Source: Nitrospinae bacterium CG22_combo_CG10-13_8_21_14_all_47_10
GTDB lineage: Bacteria; Nitrospinota; Nitrospinia; Nitrospinales; VA-1
Length of the DNA: 6,704 nucleotides
Direction: 5' to 3'
Assembly (NCBI GenBank): GCA_002786505.1
Contig: PCTK01000193.1
Coordinates: forward strand, 3,865 to 10,568
Shown here: positions 1 to 5,536 of the stretch, one piece after another
Layout of the letters: each line of letters begins with the position of its first letter
How positions within the stretch are numbered: position 1 is the first letter of the stretch
The notes under the pieces: generated by a model
The model's database searches: none
Told to the model about the DNA's origin: nothing
What the model saw: the letters and a program-made list of their open reading frames with translations, nothing else
Position numbers and translations under genes: made by a program

Positions 1-693
1 AATTTTATCAGGGTCGTAAGGATAAATATTTTCCTGTAAAGCGGCCAGTGTCGTGACGGTTCCCGCTGTGCCGATCAAAACCTGCGGCATGAAGGCCGAG
101 AGCTTTTGCCTGATGGCCTGCAATTCGGTTCGCAAGTGCGTGGTAAGGTTTTCATACTCTGTATTATCCACAGGGTGCCGGTGAATAAACTTTTCTGTCA
201 GCCGCACTACCCCTAAAGGACTACTGCAAAAACCGACGATATTTTTTCCTTCAGAGAGAATGAATTCTGTACTACCGCCGCCAATATCAAAAGTGAGTAT
301 CTTGCGGTTCTCATGCGGTATTTTCCAGAAAACTCCTTCCAGGGTGAGGCGGGCTTCTTCCTCCCAGGGGATGATTTTAATGTCGATGCCCGTTTTTTTC
401 CGGGCAAGGTCAACAAACTCCTTGCCATTGGAGGCTTCCCGTACCGCGCTGGTGGCTACAGCGTATAGGGGAGGGTTGCCATTATCCAGGCAATCCCGGC
501 GGAAGGCAGATAAAGCGGAGAGGGTGTCAGATATCCTGGACTCCATCAATTTCCCATGGTTGTCCATTCCCTCGCCAAGACGGGTGATCACCCGCCGGGA
601 TACAAGGATACGAAAATTCAGGTTTTCGTCAAACTCCAGAATCAGGAGCCGAACGGTGTTGGAGCCAATATCGATAGAAGCGATTCTTTTCAT
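1..693 (-). CDS. Ppx/GppA family phosphatase (exopolyphosphatase / pppGpp phosphohydrolase), N-terminal 231 residues, cut by the window edge
   Basis: The reading frame opens at the ATG complementary to 691-693 and stays open to base 1, so the C-terminus lies outside the window. The family belongs to the actin-like ASKHA ATPase fold and hydrolyses polyphosphate or pppGpp in the cytoplasm. Visible signatures are the N-terminal phosphate loop DIGSNTVRL (residues 8-16), the ATSAVREA segment (81-88), EEEAR (112-116) where the family places its catalytic glutamate, the second phosphate loop DIGGGSTEF (137-145), and the adenosine-type motif GTAGTVTT (208-215). The 231 residues cover most of the two-subdomain phosphatase core. 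Whether the protein is the short form of about 300 residues or the long form with an HD-like C-terminal half cannot be seen. The start lies 6 bases after the lptG stop with only a weak purine stretch before it, so it is probably the third gene of the kinase-lptG operon. Family assignment is firm; Ppx versus GppA specificity is open. Confidence 0.95.
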   Translation of the reverse strand, partial: MKRIASIDIGSNTVRLLILEFDENLNFRILVSRRVITRLGEGMDNHGKLMESRISDTLSALSAFRRDCLDNGNPPLYAVATSAVREASNGKEFVDLARKKTGIDIKIIPWEEEARLTLEGVFWKIPHENRKILTFDIGGGSTEFILSEGKNIVGFCSSPLGVVRLTEKFIHRHPVDNTEYENLTTHLRTELQAIRQKLSAFMPQVLIGTAGTVTTLAALQENIYPYDPDKI

Positions 694-699
694 TCAACT

Positions 700-1800
700 T
701 TAAATCGGGAAAGCTTTTTCGCTGTCCATGGTGAGCAGTAGATAAAATCCAAGAGCCGTGAATAGCAGGTTGGGGCCCCACGCGGCCATAATCGGATCAA
801 AGGTTCCTCCGCGCCCCAGGGATATGCTGAGGGCGTAGAGGAAAGAAAACACAAACCCCATCGCCAGATTCACTCCTACACAAAACAAAAGACCCCCATG
901 CCTGCTGGATCTCAGTGAAAGGGGGATCGCCAGCAGGGCTAAAACAATGCTGATGAAAGGATAAGACAGGCTTCGGTGCAGGTCGATCCATTTTTGGGAA
1001 GTATCCTTGCCTTCCTGAGTTTGAACCTGAATGGTCGTGTACATTTCAGTCAGGCTCATCTCTTCCGGCAGTTTACTTACCTTGGCAAAATCTGTGGGGG
1101 TTTCAGAAACCGGAAACGACCGGCTCTCAAAATATTCTGTGGAGACCAGTCCTTTCAGGTCAAAATGACGGACGTAACCATCAATGAAATACCATTTATC
1201 CACCGACCAGATCGCGCTTTGGGCATCGATTCTCTGGCTGATGCTGTAGTCTTTATCCGGGATTAAAATGATAACCTTTTTCAGGATTGATTTTTTCGGA
1301 TCAAAGGAGTTAATGCTCCAAATGGAATGGTCCTTGGCCTTGAGCCAAAGATTATTTTGCGGGATTTTCCCATAGTTCAGGTTTTCGCGAACCTTACTAA
1401 GAAAAATATAATTCATTTTCTGGGTGGTGATGGGGGCAATATACTCGCTACTGGCTAGCACCAGAAAAGAAATAAAGACCGATGCTCCGAGGATCGGAAA
1501 CGTGATGCCGGTGACACTGATACCGCAGGCCTTCATGGCGGTGAACTCATTTTGTCTTGCCAGCGAGGCGAGCGTGATCACGGTGGCCAAAAGTACGCTC
1601 TGGGGTGCCATGTAGCCAGCAATGAAGGGTATTTTATAAACATAATAAGAAACAAGGTCGATGAGCGGGGCATTTTTAGCCATGAACTCATCCACACGCT
1701 CGAAAAAATCAATGATCAAATAAATCCCAATCAATCCGGTCACAGTAAGCAAGTAGACTTTCAGGAACATGAACAGCACATATTTTTTGAGAATCATCAT
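700..1800 (-). CDS. lptG: LptF/LptG family lipopolysaccharide export permease, most like LptG
   Basis: The product is 366 residues, the usual length for this family. LptG and LptF form the inner-membrane part of the LptB2FG ABC transporter that extracts LPS from the inner membrane and feeds the Lpt bridge. By reading hydrophobicity I see three N-terminal membrane segments (about 12-31, 58-80, 98-118), a soluble periplasmic beta domain (about 125-265) and three C-terminal segments (about 279-296, 303-327, 337-357). This is the family topology. The cytoplasmic coupling helix that meets LptB is visible at about 81-95 (LARQNEFTAMKACGIS). The FFERVDEFM stretch after the first helix resembles the LptG rather than the LptF version. 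The ATG at 1798-1800 shares an ATGA with the stop of the upstream kinase gene; an AAGG lies about 11 bases upstream. The start has two ATGs in a row. No lptF or lptB is in the window, so an LptF identity is not fully excluded. Confidence 0.9.
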   Translation of the reverse strand: MMILKKYVLFMFLKVYLLTVTGLIGIYLIIDFFERVDEFMAKNAPLIDLVSYYVYKIPFIAGYMAPQSVLLATVITLASLARQNEFTAMKACGISVTGITFPILGASVFISFLVLASSEYIAPITTQKMNYIFLSKVRENLNYGKIPQNNLWLKAKDHSIWSINSFDPKKSILKKVIILIPDKDYSISQRIDAQSAIWSVDKWYFIDGYVRHFDLKGLVSTEYFESRSFPVSETPTDFAKVSKLPEEMSLTEMYTTIQVQTQEGKDTSQKWIDLHRSLSYPFISIVLALLAIPLSLRSSRHGGLLFCVGVNLAMGFVFSFLYALSISLGRGGTFDPIMAAWGPNLLFTALGFYLLLTMDSEKAFPI

Positions 1801-2906
1801 GGCCGGTCAACCTTGTTTCCGGTTTCTGCATTGAGCCTGGGAATGGCCTGCTTTAAAATCTGGCCCAGTGGTTCCAGATCCGGACGGGAATGGATTGTGT
1901 CCCGGATGTACTGCAAAGTGGGGTCCAGATATTCCAGGTATCGTTCATTCTTATGCTCCATGTATTGAAACGCAAAGGTGCCGATGGCTTTCAGGTTTCT
2001 CTGGACGGACATCCAGTCGAAAATTTTCAGGAAATGGGAATGGGGGATGAGCTTGCCTTCTTCCTGCTCCATGCGTTGGAGATAATAATTCAGCAACTCA
2101 CTTCGGGTTTCCTCAGCCAGTACCACGTAGGAGTCTTTCAAAAGGGACACTAAATCATATTGCCGCGGACCCATTCGGGCATCCTGAAAGTCAAGGAGCA
2201 GAAGGTTGTCCCCCCGAACCATTAAATTTCTTGAATGAAAATCCCGGTGCACGAAAACCCTTTCTTCTACGGCCAGGGTTTCGCAGAGCCCAAGCAGGGC
2301 CGATCGGACTTTCAACTCATCATCCTGACTCAGCCCGCGCTTCAGGTATCCCTGGATATAGTGCTTTATCATGAAGTCCATTTCCCACATCAGTTTTTCA
2401 ACATCAAATTTCAGCGTATAGGCAGGACAATAAGGCCTCATGTTTTGGGTGACGCGGGTCTGCATGATTATAATTAGATCTATGGCTTTCTGGTACCAGG
2501 GAATAATATCTGAATCATGAGCCAGGTCCTCTAAGTGTGTGTCGCCGCCATCCTCAAGGAAAAGCAGGCCCCGCTCGGCATCGTAGTATAAAATTTCAGG
2601 GACCGGCATATTCAAATGAGTTAGAAAATTTTGCATGCGGTTGAAATCCGGTTCTTTTTCAGAGCTTGCTGATTTCAATTGCATGACAATGAGGGATGAT
2701 TTTTCTGCGGGAGGACAGAAATAGTTGACCCGGAAATAGCTTCGGTCTGAGGCATCCCCCTTGAGGGAGAAAAACTCAAAGCGGGAGATGGGTTGCTTGA
2801 CCAGGGGTTCCAACCGCGACTTTAAATAGTCTCCGTCGAAGCGTCCGTTTAAGGGCTCCTGTAAGGGCTTCTGGTCGTTATCCATTTTTGTGTCGAAAAC
2901 TTTCAT
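1797..2906 (-). CDS. Aminoglycoside-phosphotransferase-fold sugar kinase, AmgK-like
   Basis: This 369-residue soluble protein has the APH/choline-kinase fold. The nucleotide-binding glycine-rich stretch is GDASDRSYFRV (50-60). The catalytic Brenner-type loop is HRDFHSRN (220-227, with D222 the presumed base and N227 a metal ligand). The DFQDA motif (239-243) supplies the second metal-binding aspartate and runs into GPRQYDLVSLLKDSY. That HRD-HSRN plus LDFQDA-GP-YDLVSLL pattern is typical of the group containing AmgK, the anomeric kinase for N-acetylmuramic acid and N-acetylglucosamine in cell-wall recycling, rather than of antibiotic-resistance enzymes. The usual partner MurU (nucleotidyltransferase) is not in the window, so the substrate is inferred only. 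It heads an operon and its stop overlaps the lptG start (ATGA). The chosen ATG (2904-2906) has an AAAGGAAA about 13 bases upstream; a second ATG at 2883-2885 (residue 8) is an alternative start. Confidence 0.85.
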   Translation of the reverse strand: MKVFDTKMDNDQKPLQEPLNGRFDGDYLKSRLEPLVKQPISRFEFFSLKGDASDRSYFRVNYFCPPAEKSSLIVMQLKSASSEKEPDFNRMQNFLTHLNMPVPEILYYDAERGLLFLEDGGDTHLEDLAHDSDIIPWYQKAIDLIIIMQTRVTQNMRPYCPAYTLKFDVEKLMWEMDFMIKHYIQGYLKRGLSQDDELKVRSALLGLCETLAVEERVFVHRDFHSRNLMVRGDNLLLLDFQDARMGPRQYDLVSLLKDSYVVLAEETRSELLNYYLQRMEQEEGKLIPHSHFLKIFDWMSVQRNLKAIGTFAFQYMEHKNERYLEYLDPTLQYIRDTIHSRPDLEPLGQILKQAIPRLNAETGNKVDRP

Positions 2907-2924
2907 TAAAAAAAACTATTTCCT

Positions 2925-2954
2925 TTGTCAAACATCTAATGTAGCATTCAGAAT
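2925..2954 (+). promoter_or_regulatory. Candidate promoter of the ferredoxin gene, with an opposing -35-like hexamer
   Basis: On the plus strand TTGTCA (2925-2930, one mismatch to the -35 consensus) is followed after 18 bases by CAGAAT (2949-2954, two mismatches to the -10 consensus). Transcription would start near 2961, about 22 bases before the ferredoxin ATG. The same bases read on the minus strand give a perfect TTGACA at 2926-2931, facing the kinase gene. Both genes therefore may share overlapping -35 regions in a 76-bp divergent spacer. This is motif reading only. Confidence 0.35.
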
Positions 2955-2982
2955 TTTAATAAACCAGAACGGAGATTTTTTG

Positions 2983-3309
2983 ATGCCGAAACCAAGTTAT
3001 CATATTTTAGTGTGTACCAACAGCCGACCACCTGGACACCCCAGGGGATCTTGTGGAGAAAACGGTTCCAACGCCATATTTGAAAAGTTGGCAATGGGGG
3101 TGGAGCAAAAAGGGCTGTTTGGTAAATGTATGGTTGCAAATACCGGATGTCTCGGCCCCTGCGGAGTGGGCCCGGTTGTTGTTGTTTACCCGGATGGTGT
3201 CTGGTACCAGAAGGTCCAGCCGGAAGATGTTGAAGAAATTCTCGATCAGCACATTGCCCAGGGGAAAAAGGTTGATCGTTTGGAAGTCCCGGACGAACTC
3301 TGGGGCTAA
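2983..3309 (+). CDS. Thioredoxin-like [2Fe-2S] ferredoxin (Aquifex/Shethna type)
   Basis: The 108-residue product starts at the ATG at 2983, which has a GGAG (2971-2974) at an 8-base spacing. An in-frame ATG at 2890 was not used because it lies inside the divergent kinase gene and would add 31 residues unlike the family. The sequence has the thioredoxin-like ferredoxin pattern: HILVCTN with Cys11, then Cys24 after a 12-residue loop (PPGHPRGSC), and the second pair Cys56 and Cys60 in TGCLGPCGVGP. This is the CX12C...CX3C ligand set known for the Aquifex aeolicus 2Fe-2S ferredoxin. VVVVYPDGVWYQKV (65-78) and the following PEDVEEILDQHI are the usual C-terminal strand and helix. Cys49 (FGKCMV) is an extra cysteine not expected to bind the cluster. 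It has no signal peptide, so it is cytoplasmic. Its redox partner is unknown: it stands alone, divergent from the kinase and convergent with engB. Confidence 0.92.
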   Translation: MPKPSYHILVCTNSRPPGHPRGSCGENGSNAIFEKLAMGVEQKGLFGKCMVANTGCLGPCGVGPVVVVYPDGVWYQKVQPEDVEEILDQHIAQGKKVDRLEVPDELWG

Positions 3310-3354
3310 CTGCCAGCCGCAGATAACCGGCTCGTTGCCAAAGGAGACCTTAGC

Positions 3355-3413
3355 CTTCGTGCCCGGAACGGGTATGTGATATTCCAACATTTACTTCATG
3401 CCCGGAACGGGTA
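3355..3413. repeat. Pair of 20-bp near-direct repeats with a CCCG-GAA-CGGG palindromic core
   Basis: The copies at 3355-3374 and 3394-3413 match at 19 of 20 positions (cttc[g/a] followed by tgcccggaacgggta), with the starts 39 bases apart. Each core CCCGGAACGGG can fold as a short 4-bp stem with a 3-base loop. The pair lies in the gap between the convergent ferredoxin and engB genes. On the minus strand both copies read in one frame as VPVPGMK and IPVPGTK, but a stop separates them, so coding is unlikely. This is probably a small REP-like element or remnant. Confidence 0.7.
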
Positions 3414-3445
3414 CTTCAAAAAGAGCTTTGCATAACCCCCCTGAC

Positions 3446-3464
3446 CCCCCCTTGTCAAGGGGGG
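3446..3464. terminator. Strong palindrome between convergent genes; candidate terminator of the ferredoxin transcript or REP-like element
   Basis: CCCCCCTTG (3446-3454) pairs perfectly with CAAGGGGGG (3456-3464) around a single T, effectively an 8-bp stem with a 3-base loop. On the plus strand it is followed by AATTATTTTAAAA, a weak uridine tract, so it could stop ferredoxin transcription although it lies 137 bases past that stop codon. C-run/G-run palindromes of this type also occur as dispersed intergenic repeats in many genomes, so its role as a terminator is not certain. Confidence 0.5.
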
Positions 3465-3482
3465 AATTATTTTAAAACCCTC

Positions 3483-3495
3483 TCCCTTGAAGGGA
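3483..3495 (-). terminator. Small hairpin downstream of engB; candidate minus-strand terminator
   Basis: TCCCTT (3483-3488) and AAGGGA (3490-3495) form a 6-bp inverted repeat around one base. Read on the minus strand it lies 32 bases past the engB stop and is followed by GAGGGTTTTAAAATAA, which contains a short T run. The stem is short, so it may instead be the second half of the same REP-like element as the palindrome at 3446-3464. The rest of the 218-bp gap (3310-3527) shows only a 5-bp inverted repeat (AGCCG/CGGCT, 3315-3332) just after the ferredoxin stop and no gene. Confidence 0.3.
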
Positions 3496-3527
3496 CTCAA
3501 GCCTGATCGTCTGTTTGCCAAATTGAG

Positions 3528-4142
3528 TTACTCTGCGCTGGTTCCGCGCCCAGTAGTGACCCGGATCAGCTTTTGCAACCGGGTCCAGAGTTCTTTTCTC
3601 CCCGTATGTTTTGTGCTGGAATAGACGGCAAAATCCAGGGCATTTTTTCCCATGAACGCGGCCTTAATTTGTTTGACTTGTTTGCTACGCTCCGAAGCCG
3701 AAAGCTTGTCGGCCTTGGTGATCACCAGAATATAATCCCTGTTCAGTTCCTCCAGCCATTCTTTCAGGGTCAAATCCAGCTCAGTCGGTTTGCGCCGGAT
3801 ATCCACGATAAAAATGATGGCGGTGAGGGGTTTGCGCTGTGTCAGGTATTCTTCGATCATTTTTTTCCATTGTCTTTGCAGGGCCGGGGGCACTCTTGCG
3901 AATCCGTAGCCCGGAAGGTCGGCAAACATCACAGTGTCATTGATGTTAAAAAAATTAATTTCGCGGGTTTTTCCGGGAGAAGAACTAATGCGCACCAGCT
4001 TTTTCCGGTTGAGCAGGGACTTGATGAGGGAAGACTTGCCGACATTGGACCGACCCACAAACGCGAACTCCGGCAGTGCTCCTTTTGGGTATTGTTTGGC
4101 GGAAACGGCCCCGGCTATAAATTCCGTGGATATGATTTTCAT
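3528..4142 (-). CDS. engB: Ribosome biogenesis GTP-binding protein EngB (YihA/YsxC)
   Basis: The 204-residue product is a single-domain TRAFAC GTPase of the length usual for EngB, which acts in assembly of the large ribosomal subunit. The motifs are in order: P-loop GRSNVGKS (30-37), G2 threonine T59 within SSSPGKTREINFF (53-65), G3 DLPGYGFA (75-82), G4 TKAD (142-145) and a G5-like VYSSTK near 173-178. The SSPGKT-INFF and DLPGYGFA signatures separate EngB from Era and EngA. The start ATG (4140-4142) overlaps the TGA of the DUF1015 gene as ATGA and has no clear Shine-Dalgarno sequence, which points to translational coupling. It is the last gene of its unit before a convergent gap. Confidence 0.97.
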   Translation of the reverse strand: MKIISTEFIAGAVSAKQYPKGALPEFAFVGRSNVGKSSLIKSLLNRKKLVRISSSPGKTREINFFNINDTVMFADLPGYGFARVPPALQRQWKKMIEEYLTQRKPLTAIIFIVDIRRKPTELDLTLKEWLEELNRDYILVITKADKLSASERSKQVKQIKAAFMGKNALDFAVYSSTKHTGRKELWTRLQKLIRVTTGRGTSAE

Positions 4143-5434
4143 GGGCCAAACTTGTTGATGACAAGCCCCGATAAAAGTTTGGGATAGAAAAAGGTGGCCT
4201 TCTGCGGCAGGCGCACACCCTTTTCAGCCAGTCGGCGCACCTGTTCTATGGGAGTGGGGTTCATGAAAAATGCCACATCGTATTCGCCGCTATCTACCAT
4301 CGCCATAGCTTCTTCAGAGTTTACCTTGTAAGAAACATATTTCTGCCCGGATTTTTCCCGCGTATCAATCTTGAGGATGTGTCTGAAAAGCAGGGCATGG
4401 AGTTGCGCGACATCCAGAACCTGCATGTCTTCGGGCTCGTTGGGGCCCAGAAGAGGCAAAACGTTTTTTTTGTCCTTCACCTTTAATAGGAAGATGTGCT
4501 CTTTTCCCATATACAAGCAGAAAGTGATTTGCGTTTTGCCCATTTCCTTGAGACAGGATTTGACCTCAGCTCCATTTACCGGGCCGGACCAGGGAGTAAT
4601 GTCAAAAAATTCTCCGGCTTTTTTAAGGAACGATTCCCGGTCAAAGGGTTCTGGGCTTTTCACCACCCGATGGATAGGAAAGATCGACATGGAATCCGAA
4701 TCCATATTGGTCAGAAACATCATGACGTGGGCGCAATCTTCCACCTTGCCTTGGTTGGATTCCGCGAAAGCCAGAGCGGTTTCGTAACGGTGGTGCCCAT
4801 CGGCGATATATATTTTTTTGTGGCCAAGTTGGTCCGAAATTTTCTGGCAAATGGCGGAATTTTTCAAGCGCCATATGCGATGGACAACGCTACCGTCATC
4901 AATCACGGATAGAGGTTCCAGGTTGCCTTCGTCCTTGAGCAGGGCATCAATATTTCCCTCAGGGTCCGAATACAATCCAAAGATGGGACTGAAATTGGCG
5001 TGGCAGGCATTGAGCAAATGTGTGCGATCGGTCTTGGCCTTGGAAAGCGTGAACTCATGCGGGAGGATATTGCCTTCGCTGAATGCTTGCGTTTTGACCC
5101 TGGAGAAAAAACCCGTTCGGCAGAATTTTTCTCCTTCAAACTCATACTCCTGACTGTATAAGTAAAATCCGGGTTGCGGGTCGCGGACAAGAACCCCTTC
5201 CTCCAGCCATTGTCGAAATATGGCCGCGGAACGAGTATAGCGGTTGTCCATTTCCGAGTCGGTGGAAAACTCCTTGCCCAAAATCAGGCGCACGACATTA
5301 TGCGGGTTTTTCTGATACAGAGATTCCTGAAGAGCGGGAGAAATCACATCATAAGGGGGAGCCGTAACTTCTATGAGAGGCCCGGTGACCTTGGTGTTAT
5401 AGAGCAGGCCGTGGAATGGTTTTACTTCAATCAT
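4139..5434 (-). CDS. DUF1015 family protein (COG4198), possible free-serine-kinase-like enzyme
   Basis: The 431-residue soluble protein matches the DUF1015 family by length and motifs: KPFHGLLYN near the N-terminus, APPYDVI (25-31), the HEFTLSKAKTDR block (126-137), PIFGLYSDP (150-158) and the hallmark YIADGHHRYETALAF (209-223). The family has no firmly established general function. The ADGHHRYETA stretch resembles the core motif of ParB/sulfiredoxin-like folds, including the ATP- or ADP-dependent free serine kinases SerK and SbnI. DUF1015 genes often sit beside serA/serC in other genomes, so a role in serine or phosphoserine metabolism is plausible; here, however, the neighbour is engB. No signal peptide or membrane segment is visible. 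The ATG at 5432-5434 overlaps the last base of a possible 19-codon leader ORF as TAATG and has only a loose GAG about 9 bases upstream. A well-formed extended -10 element lies about 65 bases upstream. Confidence 0.9.
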   Translation of the reverse strand: MIEVKPFHGLLYNTKVTGPLIEVTAPPYDVISPALQESLYQKNPHNVVRLILGKEFSTDSEMDNRYTRSAAIFRQWLEEGVLVRDPQPGFYLYSQEYEFEGEKFCRTGFFSRVKTQAFSEGNILPHEFTLSKAKTDRTHLLNACHANFSPIFGLYSDPEGNIDALLKDEGNLEPLSVIDDGSVVHRIWRLKNSAICQKISDQLGHKKIYIADGHHRYETALAFAESNQGKVEDCAHVMMFLTNMDSDSMSIFPIHRVVKSPEPFDRESFLKKAGEFFDITPWSGPVNGAEVKSCLKEMGKTQITFCLYMGKEHIFLLKVKDKKNVLPLLGPNEPEDMQVLDVAQLHALLFRHILKIDTREKSGQKYVSYKVNSEEAMAMVDSGEYDVAFFMNPTPIEQVRRLAEKGVRLPQKATFFYPKLLSGLVINKFGP

Positions 5435-5493
5435 TAGCAGGATCTCACTTTTTTATAAATTTTACGGAAAGGAGGGGTGTCCTTTTTTGCCAT
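5434..5493 (-). CDS. Possible 19-residue cationic leader ORF before the DUF1015 gene
   Basis: An ATG at 5491-5493 opens a frame encoding MAKKDTPPFRKIYKKVRSC, ending at TAA (5434-5436) that overlaps the DUF1015 start codon as TAATG. The ATG lies exactly where transcription from the -10 box at 5500-5505 would be expected to begin, so it would be translated from a leaderless message. Seven of 19 residues are Lys or Arg. It could be a coupling or leader peptide, or a chance frame in a 5' untranslated region. I know no family for it. Confidence 0.25.
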   Translation of the reverse strand: MAKKDTPPFRKIYKKVRSC

Positions 5494-5499
5494 GAAATG

Positions 5500-5526
5500 A
5501 TTATAGCAAATAAATGCCGCCAACAA
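5500..5526 (-). promoter_or_regulatory. Extended -10 promoter for the DUF1015-engB unit
   Basis: On the minus strand a perfect TATAAT (5500-5505) is preceded by TGC, giving the extended -10 form TGnTATAAT. A TTGTTG lies 15 bases upstream (5521-5526) as a weak -35 at a short spacing; an extended -10 can work with a poor -35. The site lies 32 bases past the stop of the monoheme cytochrome gene and would start RNA near 5493. It suggests DUF1015-engB is transcribed separately from the cytochromes, although no terminator is visible between them. Confidence 0.55.
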
Positions 5527-5536
5527 GACCAGCCAC

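Noticed and set aside
260..703. 147-codon plus-strand frame at the left end
   Set aside because: It is the antisense of the Ppx/GppA gene, whose conserved motifs decide the coding strand.
1797..2906. Antibiotic-resistance aminoglycoside phosphotransferase
   Set aside because: The motif context (HRDFHSRN, LDFQDA-GP-YDLVSLL) and the coupling to lptG fit a housekeeping AmgK-like kinase, and no mobile element is nearby.
2890..2982. 31-codon N-terminal extension of the ferredoxin
   Set aside because: It would overlap the start of the divergent kinase gene, lacks a ribosome-binding site and precedes a better start with GGAG.
3007..3390. 127-codon minus-strand frame opposite the ferredoxin, starting in the repeat pair
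   Set aside because: The ferredoxin ligand pattern shows the plus strand is coding. The VPVPGMK/IPVPGTK readings come from the direct repeat and are split by a stop.
3355..3413. CRISPR array
   Set aside because: There are only two copies with a 19-base spacer, no cas genes and no further units.
3573..4187. 204-codon open frame on the plus strand opposite engB
   Set aside because: It lies fully antisense to a gene with every GTPase motif, has no recognisable domain and no ribosome-binding site worth noting.
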